Source: Curtobacterium guangdongense
GTDB lineage: Bacteria > Actinomycetota > Actinomycetes > Actinomycetales > Microbacteriaceae
Reading direction: 5' to 3'
Assembly (NCBI RefSeq): GCF_049341845.1
Contig: NZ_JBMPIT010000004.1
Location: 62,001-126,000, forward strand
DNA: 64,000 bases
The translations under genes and the position numbers were made by a program. Numbering within the stretch: the first letter of the stretch is position 1; every line of letters starts with the position of its first letter. Shown piece by piece: positions 24,747 to 33,179 of this stretch. Under the pieces are notes generated by a model. The model did no database searches and was not told the origin of the DNA. It saw only the letters and a list, made by a program, of their open reading frames with translations.

Positions 24747-26186
24747 TTAACCGATCCGCTCGGCGCGACCGAAGATGCCCTGCGGCCGGAACAGCAGGAT
24801 GAGGATGAGGATGACGAGTGCCGTGGCGTACTTGAAGTCGCCGGGCAGCACCAGGTTCGTGAGCTCGACGACGACGCCGATGATCATCGACCCGACGAGC
24901 GCGCCGTAGGCCGTGCCGAGACCGCCGAGGGTCACCGCGGCGAACATGAGCAGGAGCAGCTGCAGGCCGGTCTGCCAGTTCACGCCGTTGAGCACGAGCC
25001 CGAGCATGACGCCGGACAGTCCGGCGAGACCCGCGGCGAGCGTCCACACGAACCGGATCACCCGGTCGACGTCGATGCCGGACGCCGACGCGAGCGCCGG
25101 GTTGTCGGACACCGCCCGGGTGGCACGGCCGAACCGGGTCTTCGCCAGGAACAGCCCGGTCGCGACGAGCACCACGAGCGCGATGCCCATCGCCACGTAG
25201 GACTGCACCGTCAGCGTCACCCCGGCGAACGTCACCGTCGCGGGGTTGCTCTGCTGGATGCGGACCGTCGAGGCCCCGAAGAAGTACTGGAACGCGTACT
25301 GCGCCGCGATCGACAGACCGATCGTCACGATCATCAGCTGCGTGAGGCTGATCCGTCGGCGCCGCAGCGGTTTCCAGATGACCATGTCCTGGAGGTACCC
25401 GGTCGCCGCGCAGAGGGCCACGACGATGACGCCGACGACCCAGACGTTCATGCCGAGCTGGTTCGCGAACACGTAGGCGAGAAGCCCACCGAGGGTCACC
25501 TGCTCACCGTGCGAGAAGCTCGACAGGCCCGTCGTGCCGTAGATCAGCGAGAGGCCGATCGACGCGAGCGCGAGGAGCAGCCCGAGCCGGATGCCGGAGA
25601 CGAACTGCTGCCAGGCCCGAGCCGCTGTGACGCTCGTCGAGGCGTCGCTCGTCGTCGCACCCTGCTGGTCGGACAGCTGGAAGATCTGCCCCGCGTTGGC
25701 GTTGAGGTTCGCCTGCACGGTGCGCTTCGCGTCGGCCGCGTTCGTCAGGAACTGTCCCTTCGGCAGCGTGTCCTGGTCGACGGTCACCGAGTACTGGCCG
25801 GCGGCCGGGACGCTGACGGACCAGCGGCCGGCGTCGGTCGTGGTCGACGTCGCGGTGAAGCCGCTCGGGCCGGCCACGTCGACGTCCACGCCCTCGGCCG
25901 GCTTCCGCTCGGAGTCGAGGATGGTGCCCTGGATGCAGCCGTTGGTCGGGCTGACGGTGCACGGCTGGGTGCTGGACGGTGCGGTGCTGGCGGACGCGCT
26001 GGGGGTCGCGCTCGCCGTGGCCGCGGTCGTGGCTCCCTGTGCGGGGAGGGTCACGGCCCAGTCGACGAAGAAGGTCGCCAGGAAGGCCGCGACGAGCACG
26101 ACGACGAGCACCAGTCGGCGACGACCTGGCGCACCGGGGCGGAATCGGCGCAGCAGCGCAGATCCCGCAGGAGTGATGGATCCCAC
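24747..26186 (-). CDS. livH: LivH-like permease fused to an extracytoplasmic Ig-like (carboxypeptidase-regulatory-like) domain
   Basis: 479 aa from GTG 26186, much longer than the usual ~290 aa LivH. I chose this start because codon use upstream (back to 26249 or 26372) is atypical and AGAGG lies 7 nt before the GTG. Layout: a TM at about 25-45; a Ser/Thr/Ala linker (50-75); a beta-sandwich resembling the carboxypeptidase regulatory domain (about 84-140: GTILDSERKPAEGVDVDVAG, DAGRWSVSVPAAGQYSVTV) with Cys76 and Cys84; then the LivH core from about 185 (LIYGTTGLSSFSHGEQVTLGG, VSDNPALASASGIDVDRVI, FRPQGIFG). First gene of livHMGF. The exposed domain might help dock the binding protein. Confidence 0.9.
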   Translation of the reverse strand: MGSITPAGSALLRRFRPGAPGRRRLVLVVVLVAAFLATFFVDWAVTLPAQGATTAATASATPSASASTAPSSTQPCTVSPTNGCIQGTILDSERKPAEGVDVDVAGPSGFTATSTTTDAGRWSVSVPAAGQYSVTVDQDTLPKGQFLTNAADAKRTVQANLNANAGQIFQLSDQQGATTSDASTSVTAARAWQQFVSGIRLGLLLALASIGLSLIYGTTGLSSFSHGEQVTLGGLLAYVFANQLGMNVWVVGVIVVALCAATGYLQDMVIWKPLRRRRISLTQLMIVTIGLSIAAQYAFQYFFGASTVRIQQSNPATVTFAGVTLTVQSYVAMGIALVVLVATGLFLAKTRFGRATRAVSDNPALASASGIDVDRVIRFVWTLAAGLAGLSGVMLGLVLNGVNWQTGLQLLLLMFAAVTLGGLGTAYGALVGSMIIGVVVELTNLVLPGDFKYATALVILILILLFRPQGIFGRAERIG

Positions 26187-26441
26187 GGAAGAGCCTCTCG
26201 TTCGGATGCCGAGGAACCTATGGGGATTTTGTGTCACCCGTGTTTCCATCTCGTTCCCTGTGGAATTCGTGCCGGAACTGTGATGCTGTGCAGGGACCTC
26301 CGAGGCGGGCCCGCACCGAGCCTCCAGGCCCGCGCCCATCCGGAATGCGCGGTCCGTCGCGCGCGTTAGCATGGTCTATCCGGAACCCACAGCTGCGTTC
26401 CCGGTGTCTGAAACCACTTCACTCGCCCACGAAGGGGACCC

Positions 26442-27944
26442 ATGGACCAGCCGGATCCGTTCGGATTCATCGGACTCACGTACGACGACGTCATGCTCCT
26501 GCCGGGGTACACCGACGTCATCCCGAGCGAGGCGTCGACCGCGTCCCGGCTCACCAAGCGGATCACGGTCAACGTCCCGCTGCTCTCCGCGGCGATGGAC
26601 ACCGTCACCGAGGCACGCATGGCGATCGCCATGGCGCGCCAGGGCGGCATCGGCATCCTGCACCGCAACATGTCGATCGCCGACCAGGCCGCTGCGGTCG
26701 ACAAGGTCAAGCGCTCCGAGTCGGGCATGATCACCAACCCGGTGACCACCAACCCGGACGCCACCGTCGCCGAGGTGGATGCGCTCTGTGGACAGTTCCG
26801 CGTCTCCGGCCTCCCCGTGGTGGAGGGCGACGGCACCCTCGTCGGGATCATCACCAACCGTGACATGCGGTTCGTGGCGCCGTTCGAGCAGCAGTCCACG
26901 CTCGTGCGCGACGTCATGACCAAGGCGCCGCTCATCACCGCGCAGGTCGGCATCGACCCGGACGACGCCGTCGCGATCTTCGCCCAGCACAAGATCGAGA
27001 AGCTCCCGCTCGTCGACGCCGACGGCAAGCTCCGCGGGCTCATCACCGTCAAGGACTTCGACAAGAGCGAGAAGTACCCGGACGCCACGAAGGACGACGC
27101 CGGTCGGCTGCGCGTCGGTGCGGCGATCGGCTTCTTCGGTGACGCCTGGCAGCGGGCGACCGCCCTGCTCGAGGCTGGCGTGGACGTGCTCGTCGTCGAC
27201 ACCGCGAACGGCCACAGCGCCGGCGTGCTCGACATGGTCCGTCGCCTCAAGGCCGACCCCGCGTTCGACGGTGTGGACATCATCGGCGGCCAGGCAGCCA
27301 CCCGCGAAGGGGCGCAGGCGCTCATCGACGCCGGCGTGGACGCCGTCAAGGTCGGTGTCGGCCCCGGCTCCATCTGCACCACCCGCGTCGTCGCCGGCGT
27401 CGGCGTGCCGCAGGTCACCGCGGTCTACGAGGCGTCCCTCGCCGCACGTGAAGCCGGCGTGCCGGTCATCGCCGACGGTGGGCTGCAGTACTCGGGCGAC
27501 ATCGCGAAGGCCCTCGTGGCGGGTGCCGACACCGTGATGCTCGGCTCGCTCCTCGCCGGCACCGACGAGTCCCCCGGCGACCTGGTGTTCGTCGGCGGCA
27601 AGCAGTTCAAGGCGTACCGCGGGATGGGCTCCCTCGGCGCGCTGCAGACCCGTGGCAAGAAGACCTCGTACTCGAAGGACCGTTACTTCCAGGCCGACGT
27701 CCCCTCCGACGACAAGCTCGTGCCGGAGGGCATCGAGGGTCAGGTGCCGTACCGCGGCTCGGTCGCGAACGTCGTGTACCAGCTCGTCGGCGGGCTCCGG
27801 CAGTCGATGTTCTACGTCGGTGGCCGCACGGTCCCCGAGCTCAAGGCGCGCGGCAAGTTCGTCCGCATCACGCCGGCGGGGCTCAAGGAGTCGCACCCGC
27901 ACGACGTCCAGATGGTCGTCGAGGCGCCGAACTACCGCAGCTGA
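26442..27944 (+). CDS. guaB: IMP dehydrogenase
   Basis: 500 aa, standard IMPDH. It oxidises IMP to XMP, the committed step to GMP. TIM barrel with inserted CBS pair (about residues 95-215: VTTNPDATVAEVDALCGQF, LITVKDFDKSEKYP). The catalytic loop GVGPGSICTTR carries Cys312, and the flap region has YRGMGSLGAL and VPYRGSVANVVYQLVGGLRQSM. It is the bona fide IMPDH, in contrast to the Cys-less GuaB3 at 20414-21535. It sits between the liv permease operon (divergent) and livJ (same strand). A strong terminator follows. Confidence 0.98.
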   Translation: MDQPDPFGFIGLTYDDVMLLPGYTDVIPSEASTASRLTKRITVNVPLLSAAMDTVTEARMAIAMARQGGIGILHRNMSIADQAAAVDKVKRSESGMITNPVTTNPDATVAEVDALCGQFRVSGLPVVEGDGTLVGIITNRDMRFVAPFEQQSTLVRDVMTKAPLITAQVGIDPDDAVAIFAQHKIEKLPLVDADGKLRGLITVKDFDKSEKYPDATKDDAGRLRVGAAIGFFGDAWQRATALLEAGVDVLVVDTANGHSAGVLDMVRRLKADPAFDGVDIIGGQAATREGAQALIDAGVDAVKVGVGPGSICTTRVVAGVGVPQVTAVYEASLAAREAGVPVIADGGLQYSGDIAKALVAGADTVMLGSLLAGTDESPGDLVFVGGKQFKAYRGMGSLGALQTRGKKTSYSKDRYFQADVPSDDKLVPEGIEGQVPYRGSVANVVYQLVGGLRQSMFYVGGRTVPELKARGKFVRITPAGLKESHPHDVQMVVEAPNYRS

Positions 27945-27957
27945 CGCCCCACCCGCC

Positions 27958-27998
27958 GAAACGCCCCCGTCAGGTCGACGGGGGCGTTTCGCGTTTTC
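27958..27998 (+). terminator. guaB intrinsic terminator
   Basis: 14-bp perfect stem (27958-27971 with 27977-27990), 5-nt loop, followed by GCGTTTT. It starts 14 bp after the guaB stop. Confidence 0.85.
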
Positions 27999-28177
27999 CG
28001 CCGCCGCAACCCGAACATCCACTCAGCTTCTGTCACGGCTCGGTAACGAAACAGTTTGCGTACCGCCCCGTCACACGGGCGAAACACCCGGACCCTACTT
28101 TTGCTCGCATCCCCACACGGAGGCGTCGCACTCGACCCGATGCGGCTCCGCCTCCGTGCCGAGAAAGGGTTCCACGG

Positions 28178-29506
28178 ATGATCAGAACCACCCGCGTCAC
28201 CACGGCGCTGGCACTGGCGGGAGCGGCAGCGGTGCTGCTCGCGGCATGCTCCACGGCCGGCAGCGCCGACCCGTCGTCGTCTGCTTCGGCGGCGAAGAAG
28301 GACCCCGCGTCGAGCTGCAAGGCACCGTCGTCGCCAGGCACCGATGCGCTGAAGATCGGCACGATCCTGCCGCTCACGGGCTCGCTGGCGTACCTCAACC
28401 CGCCCGCCGAATCCGGTGTCGGCCTCGCGGTCGATGACATCAACTCCGCCGGCGGTGTGCTCGACAAGGACGTCACGATCGAGCCGCAGACGGACTCGGG
28501 TGACAGCACCGACATGACCGTCTCCAGCTCCGCCGCGACGAAGCTCGTCAACGCGAAGGTCCCGGTCGCGATCGGCGCCGAGTCGTCCTCGGTGACGCTC
28601 AACGTGATCGACCAGCTCACGAGCAACTGCATCGTGGAGATCTCGCCGGCCAACACCGCGACCGACCTCTCGGGCTACTCGTCGTACTACTACCGGACCG
28701 CTCCGCCGGACTCGGTGCAGGGTTCGGCGCTCGGCCAGCTCATCACGGGCGACGGCAACGCCAAGGTCGCGTTCCTGGTCTTCAACGACACGTACGGCAC
28801 GGGCCTCCGCAACTCGGTCCAGAAGGCCGTCGAGGCCTCCGGTGGCCAGGTCGTCTACGGCGGCAAGGGCAAGGGCCAGGAGTTCCCGCCCGGACAGACC
28901 ACGTTCTCGTCCGAGGTGACGGCCGCACTCGCGACCAAGCCCGACGCGATCGTCGTCCTGGCGTTCGACGAGACGAAGTCGATCATCCCCGAGCTGAAGT
29001 CGCAGAACGCCGACATGGCGAAGATCTACATGTCGGACGGCAACACGGCGGACTACTCGAAGGACTTCGACCCGGGCACGCTCGAGGGTGCGCAGGGCAC
29101 GATCCCCGGCGCCTCGCCGAAGGACGAGCTGAAGCAGCGCCTCGTCGACTACTACAAGAAGTCGTCGGGCAAGGACCTCACCGACTACTCGTACGCAGCC
29201 GAGTCCTACGACGCCACCACCCTCGCCGCCCTCGCCGCGGTGAAGGGCAAGGGCACCGACTCCGGCACGATCCAGGCCAACATGGCTGCGGTCTCCGGCG
29301 CGGACGGCGGCACCGAGTGCTCGACGTTCAAGGACTGCAAGGCACTCCTCGACGACGGCAAGGACATCCACTACACGGGTCCGTCCGGCATCGGTCCGTT
29401 CGACAAGAACAACGACCCGTCGACCGCCTACATCGGCATCTACAAGTTCGACGGTGACAACAAGCCGCAGTACCAGAGCGCGATCCAGGGCTCGGTCGCG
29501 AAGTAA
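28178..29506 (+). CDS. livJ: ABC transporter substrate-binding lipoprotein (LivJ-like)
   Basis: 442 aa. Signal peptide with lipobox LLAAC (lipidated Cys24), then a Ser/Ala linker and a type I periplasmic-binding fold (DALKIGTILPLTGSLAYLNPPAESGVGLAVDDINSAGGVL, AAESYDATTLAALAAVKG). It would capture the solute for the LivFGMH importer encoded on the other side of guaB; the ligand is not deducible. ATG with AAAGGG upstream. The 233-bp region before it contains the guaB terminator and probably its own promoter (AT-richer stretch around 28095-28105), implying separate transcription from guaB. Confidence 0.92.
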   Translation: MIRTTRVTTALALAGAAAVLLAACSTAGSADPSSSASAAKKDPASSCKAPSSPGTDALKIGTILPLTGSLAYLNPPAESGVGLAVDDINSAGGVLDKDVTIEPQTDSGDSTDMTVSSSAATKLVNAKVPVAIGAESSSVTLNVIDQLTSNCIVEISPANTATDLSGYSSYYYRTAPPDSVQGSALGQLITGDGNAKVAFLVFNDTYGTGLRNSVQKAVEASGGQVVYGGKGKGQEFPPGQTTFSSEVTAALATKPDAIVVLAFDETKSIIPELKSQNADMAKIYMSDGNTADYSKDFDPGTLEGAQGTIPGASPKDELKQRLVDYYKKSSGKDLTDYSYAAESYDATTLAALAAVKGKGTDSGTIQANMAAVSGADGGTECSTFKDCKALLDDGKDIHYTGPSGIGPFDKNNDPSTAYIGIYKFDGDNKPQYQSAIQGSVAK

Positions 29507-29517
29507 CCGTACCGCCA

Positions 29518-29566
29518 CGAAAGCGACAGTCCCCGGCAGGATTCCTGCCGGGGACTGTCGCTTTCG
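29518..29566 (+). terminator. livJ terminator
   Basis: Perfect 24-bp arms around a single central base, starting 12 bp after the livJ stop; the convergent rarD ends nearby, so it may act both ways. Confidence 0.85.
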
Positions 29567-29627
29567 CAGAACGGCCCGGCAGGACGGCCCGGCAAGCCGG
29601 GCGGACGGGAGGCTCGGGGCGCGTCCG

Positions 29628-30569
29628 TCAGGCGGGTGCGGCCGGCAGGACGGTGCGTCGGGCGCGGCGCGCGGCGGTGAACGAGTCCACGGACAGGATC
29701 ACGAGGGCGCACCACACGATCCCGAACCCGATCCACCGCGAGGTGCTCATCGCCTCGTGCTGGATGGTCACGCCCACGACGAGCTGCATCACCGGCGTCA
29801 GGTACTGCGTCAGCCCGAGTGTCGAGAGCGACAGCCGCCTGGCCGACGACGCGAAGAGCAGCAGCGGGACTGCCGTCGCGGGGCCCGCCCCGATCATGAT
29901 CAGCGCGTGCACCCAGCCCTCGCCGCCGAACGTGATGCCGCCGCCGATCCCGGTGACGCCGAGCACGACCAACGCGCCGACCGCGAGCGGTGTGAGCCAC
30001 ATCGTCTCGATCGTCAGACCGGACAGCGCGTCCACGGTGCCGCCGACGCGCTTCTTCACCAGGCCGTACAGCCCGAACGAGAACGCCAGCGCGAGCGAGA
30101 TCCACGGCATCTGGCCGTACCCGACGGCGATGACGACGACGGCCACGACGCTGATGCCGACCGCGGTCCACTGCGCCGGACGGAGGCGTTCGCGGAGCAG
30201 CACGACGCCGAGTGCGATCGTCACGAGCGGGTTGATGAAGTACCCGAGCGCAGCCTCGACCGTGTGGCCCGTCGTCGTCGCGATGACGTACACGGTCCAG
30301 TTCACGACGATGAGCACCGCGGCGATCGCCATGACGCCCATCACCCGACGCTGGACGAGCAGGGACCGCGTCCGGAGCCACGACCGCGTGACGGCGATCG
30401 CGATCACGCAGAACCCCAGCCCGAAGACGATCCGCCAGGCAACGATCTCGAACGCGCCGGCTGGGGCCATCGCCGCGAAGAGCAGCGGCATGAGCCCCCA
30501 GAGCCCGTAGGCGACGATCGCCTGCACGACCCCGACGGATGCTTCGCTCCTGGCCACGCGCTCGGTCAC
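29628..30569 (-). CDS. rarD: EamA family transporter RarD
   Basis: 313 aa with 10 transmembrane helices in two EamA halves. RarD-type signatures include YGLWGLMPLLFAAMAPAG near the N-terminus, ALGYFINPLVTIALGVVLLRERL at the end of the first half, and LTQYLTPVMQLVVGVTI in the second. The transported solute is unknown; chloramphenicol resistance is only the historical name. GTG start with TAGCAT and a 6-nt gap upstream (leaderless pattern). Downstream of groES in the same direction but separated by a terminator. Confidence 0.9.
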   Translation of the reverse strand: MTERVARSEASVGVVQAIVAYGLWGLMPLLFAAMAPAGAFEIVAWRIVFGLGFCVIAIAVTRSWLRTRSLLVQRRVMGVMAIAAVLIVVNWTVYVIATTTGHTVEAALGYFINPLVTIALGVVLLRERLRPAQWTAVGISVVAVVVIAVGYGQMPWISLALAFSFGLYGLVKKRVGGTVDALSGLTIETMWLTPLAVGALVVLGVTGIGGGITFGGEGWVHALIMIGAGPATAVPLLLFASSARRLSLSTLGLTQYLTPVMQLVVGVTIQHEAMSTSRWIGFGIVWCALVILSVDSFTAARRARRTVLPAAPA

Positions 30570-30575
30570 GGACCA

Positions 30576-30581
30576 ATGCTA
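30576..30581 (-). promoter_or_regulatory. -10 element of predicted leaderless rarD transcript
   Basis: TAGCAT-N6-GTG on the minus strand; no Shine-Dalgarno is present. Confidence 0.5.
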
Positions 30582-30632
30582 CGGACGTGCGCCGACACGA
30601 CGGACGTCCTCCGAGCCTCCAGGCCGGAACGG

Positions 30633-30669
30633 CGAACGCCCCGTCAGCCGGGAGCTGACGGGGCGTTCG
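30633..30669 (-). terminator. groES terminator
   Basis: Perfect 16-bp stem with a 5-nt loop, beginning 15 bp after the groES stop on the minus strand. Confidence 0.85.
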
Positions 30670-30684
30670 TTCGTGGAGATGGGT

Positions 30685-30981
30685 TCAGTGCTCGATGACC
30701 GCGAGGACGTCGCGAGCCGAGAGGACCAGGAGGTCCTCGCCCGAGTACTTGACCTCGGTTCCGCCGTACTTCGAGTAGATGACCTTGTCGCCGACGGCGA
30801 CGTCGAGCGGGACGCGGTTGCCGTTGTCGTCGATGCGACCCGGACCCACGGCCACGACCTCGCCCTCCTGCGGCTTCTCCTTCGCGGTGTCCGGGATGAC
30901 GAGACCGGAAGCAGTGGTCTGCTCCGCCTCGACCTGACGGATGACGATGCGATCTTCGAGCGGCTTGATGGTGACGGCCAC
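30685..30981 (-). CDS. groES: 10 kDa chaperonin GroES
   Basis: 98 aa from GTG 30981 with an AGAGG ribosome site. The sequence is a textbook GroES: VTIKPLEDRIVIRQVEAEQTT, the mobile loop TASGLVIPDTAKEK that contacts GroEL, DKVIYSKYGGTEVKYSGEDLLVL, and DVLAVIEH at the end. It caps the GroEL ring during protein folding. groEL is not adjacent; a monocistronic groES is seen in some actinobacteria. Two CIRCE elements flank the promoter, so heat-shock control by HrcA is expected. Confidence 0.98.
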   Translation of the reverse strand: MAVTIKPLEDRIVIRQVEAEQTTASGLVIPDTAKEKPQEGEVVAVGPGRIDDNGNRVPLDVAVGDKVIYSKYGGTEVKYSGEDLLVLSARDVLAVIEH

Positions 30982-31029
30982 GGTGACCTCTTCTTTCTCG
31001 GTACTGACTCGGTACAGATGAAAACCGGT

Positions 31030-31054
31030 TGGCACTACGCACACGAGAGTGCCA
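31030..31054. promoter_or_regulatory. CIRCE element (HrcA operator), copy 1
   Basis: TGGCACTA-N9-GAGTGCCA, one mismatch from the CIRCE palindrome, just downstream of the groES -10. Confidence 0.85.
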
Positions 31055-31060
31055 GGTCCA

Positions 31061-31089
31061 ACTGTAGGGGGCCGCTGGCACTCGGTCAA
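31061..31089 (-). promoter_or_regulatory. groES promoter
   Basis: TTGACC, 17-bp spacer, TACAGT on the minus strand. The -35 lies within CIRCE copy 2 and the -10 is bracketed by both copies, so HrcA binding would occlude RNA polymerase. Confidence 0.8.
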
Positions 31090-31100
31090 TCCGAGTGCCA
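31076..31100. promoter_or_regulatory. CIRCE element (HrcA operator), copy 2
   Basis: TGGCACTC-N9-GAGTGCCA: perfect 8-bp arms with the canonical 9-bp spacer, overlapping the groES -35. Confidence 0.92.
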
Positions 31101-31128
31101 GCGCATCCGTTGATGACAGGATCGTCTC

Positions 31129-32322
31129 ATGGACGCCGCCGATCTCGCCCAGCTGTTGACCCCGGACGGGATGGCACTGCTCGACCGTACGCCGAGCGTC
31201 TCCGACGACGGTGAGATCGTCCGCGTCGTCTCCCGGCTGCGAGCAGAGGGGCACGATCCCGGGCTCGTCGCCGCCGTGCTGACCCAGGCGAAGCTCCGGC
31301 AGAAGGCCAGGGGGAAGTTCGGCGACTTCGCGTCGCGGATGCTCTTCACCGAGGCCGGGCTCGAGCAGGCCACCCGGCTGTCCGTCGCTGCCCAGCACGC
31401 CGGACGCTTCGCCGCTGCGGGACTCCGTCGCGTGGCGGACCTCGGCTGTGGCATCGGCGGGGACGCGATGGCGATGGCGGCGCTCGACCTCGACGTGACC
31501 GCGGTCGACCGCGACGAGGTGACCGCGGCGGTCGCGACGCACAACCTCGCGCTCTGGCCCGATGCCCGCGTGGAGCTCGGGCACGCGGCCTCGTTCGACC
31601 TGTCGCGCGTCGACGGCGTCTGGATGGATCCAGCACGTCGGACGACGGGCCACGCGAACACACGGCGCCTCGCCGACCCCGACGACTGGTCGCCGTCGCT
31701 GGACACCGTCTTCGCGGCCGCGACGACCACGCCGACCGGGGTGAAGCTCGGCCCCGGGATCGACCGCGACCTCGTCCCGGACACCGCGGAAGCGCAGTGG
31801 ACGTCCGTCGACCGCGAGGTCGTCGAGCTCGCACTCTGGTTCGGGCCGCTCGCCCGCCCGGGCATCCGGCGCGCGGCCACGGTCATCGGAGCGCACGGCA
31901 TCGCGGAGCTGACCGCGGCGGACGACTCCGAGGACGAGCCGGTCGGGCCGATCGGCGAGTACCTCTACGAGCCGGACGGGGCCGTCATCCGTGCGCGCCT
32001 GATCGGTGACCTGGCGCGGTCGATCGACGGGCACATGCTCTCGGACGGGATCGCCTACGTCACGTCCTCTAGTGCGGTGACGACGCCCTTCGCGCAGGGC
32101 TTCCGGGTGCTCGACACGATGCCCCTCGACGTGAAGCAGCTCGCGGCACGCCTCGCAGCGGACGGCATCGGCACGGTGGAGATCAAGAAGCGCGGCGTGG
32201 ACGTCGACCCCGCCCAGTTCCGGAAGCGACTGCGGCTGCGCGGCGGAGTCGGCCGGGTGACCCTGGTGCTCACCCGGCTCGAGGGCCGCCACACGGCGAT
32301 CCTCTGCGAGCGCCTCAGCTGA
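31129..32322 (+). CDS. Class I SAM-dependent methyltransferase with THUMP-like C-terminal domain
   Basis: 397 aa. Residues 1-90 are helical; the SAM-binding motif I VADLGCGIGGDAMAMA is near residue 103, followed by LDVTAVDRDE (motif II) and DGVWMDPARR (motif IV-like, N/DPPx type). The C-terminal 80 residues (LDTMPLDVKQLAARLAADGIGTVEIKKRGVDVDP) resemble the THUMP-like domain found in a family of putative RNA or nucleic-acid methyltransferases. The substrate is unknown. It shares the intergenic region with groES and ends 8 bp inside the convergent DUF4190 gene. CAGGAT-N6-ATG at the start hints at a leaderless mRNA. Confidence 0.82.
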   Translation: MDAADLAQLLTPDGMALLDRTPSVSDDGEIVRVVSRLRAEGHDPGLVAAVLTQAKLRQKARGKFGDFASRMLFTEAGLEQATRLSVAAQHAGRFAAAGLRRVADLGCGIGGDAMAMAALDLDVTAVDRDEVTAAVATHNLALWPDARVELGHAASFDLSRVDGVWMDPARRTTGHANTRRLADPDDWSPSLDTVFAAATTTPTGVKLGPGIDRDLVPDTAEAQWTSVDREVVELALWFGPLARPGIRRAATVIGAHGIAELTAADDSEDEPVGPIGEYLYEPDGAVIRARLIGDLARSIDGHMLSDGIAYVTSSSAVTTPFAQGFRVLDTMPLDVKQLAARLAADGIGTVEIKKRGVDVDPAQFRKRLRLRGGVGRVTLVLTRLEGRHTAILCERLS

Positions 32323-33112
32323 TGAACGCGCCGGACGAGCCGTAGTCGTAGTTGTCGTCGTAGTACCCGCCGCCGGAGTGCCCGATCGCGAAGACGACGA
32401 CCACGATCCAGAGGATCCAGACGCCGGTCATCACCCAGCCGGCGATGATGCCGGTCAGTGCGAGGCCACGGCCCTGCTCGCCGTTCTGCTTGATCTTGCC
32501 GAGCGCCACGTGTCCGAGGATCGCACCGGCGGGGCCGAGCAGGATCGCGATGAAGAAGAACGGGATCGCGCCGAGACCGAACACGATCGACAGGATCGCG
32601 AGGATGCTCGTCTTCGGGCGCTGCGCGTAGGGCTGGTACCCGGCGTTCGAGTACGCCCCGGCGGGAGCGTAGGGGTTCGCGTAGGGCGCGGAACCGGGAG
32701 CGCCCTGCCCGGCGTACGGGGCCGAACCGGGGGCGGACGCGGCGTAGGGGTTCTGCGGTGCGCCGTACCGGGGCTGCTGCGAGGCGCCGTAGGGGTTCTG
32801 CTGCTGCGGAGCGCCGTACTGCGGCTGCTGGGGCGCGGCGTACGGGTTCTGCTGCGGAGCGCCGTACTGCGGCTGCTGCGGAGCGTAGGGGTTCGGCTGC
32901 TGTGCCGGGTCCTGCTGGGCGTAGGGGTTCGGCCGCTGTGTCGCCGGTTCCTGCGGTGCGTACGGGTTCGGCTGCTGGGTGTCCTGGCCGTACCCGTTCG
33001 GCTCCGCCGCCGACCCGGGGGCCGGTGCCGATGCGGTCGGGTCCTGCGACGCCGGCTGCTGCCCGTCCGGCTGCTGTTCGCCCGGCTTCGGCCACTGGTT
33101 CTGATCGGACAC
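32315..33112 (-). CDS. DUF4190 membrane protein with long Pro/Gln/Asn/Tyr repeat region
   Basis: 265 aa. Residues 1-165 are a low-complexity cytoplasmic region with more than ten imperfect QNPYAxPQQPQYGAPQQ-type repeats. The C-terminal part holds two hydrophobic helices (SILAILSIVFGLGAIPFFFIAILLGPAGAILGH and GIIAGWVMTGVWILWIVVVVFAIG) separated by GKIKQNGEQGRG, the DUF4190 layout. Function unknown; similar Pro/Gln/Tyr-rich membrane proteins in actinobacteria are often linked to cell-envelope or division processes. It lies 67 bp after tsaD and overlaps the convergent methyltransferase by 8 bp. Confidence 0.85.
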   Translation of the reverse strand: MSDQNQWPKPGEQQPDGQQPASQDPTASAPAPGSAAEPNGYGQDTQQPNPYAPQEPATQRPNPYAQQDPAQQPNPYAPQQPQYGAPQQNPYAAPQQPQYGAPQQQNPYGASQQPRYGAPQNPYAASAPGSAPYAGQGAPGSAPYANPYAPAGAYSNAGYQPYAQRPKTSILAILSIVFGLGAIPFFFIAILLGPAGAILGHVALGKIKQNGEQGRGLALTGIIAGWVMTGVWILWIVVVVFAIGHSGGGYYDDNYDYGSSGAFIS

Positions 33113-33179
33113 GTTGCACCCCTCCCGACGACCCGTGCGGCCGTCGCTCCCGATCCTCCCACAAGCGCGGGAGCCGGGC

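Noticed and set aside
32630..33000. DUF4190 Pro/Gln repeats as a CRISPR-like array
   Set aside because: The repeats are in frame, variable in length and encode a continuous low-complexity protein segment; no spacers.
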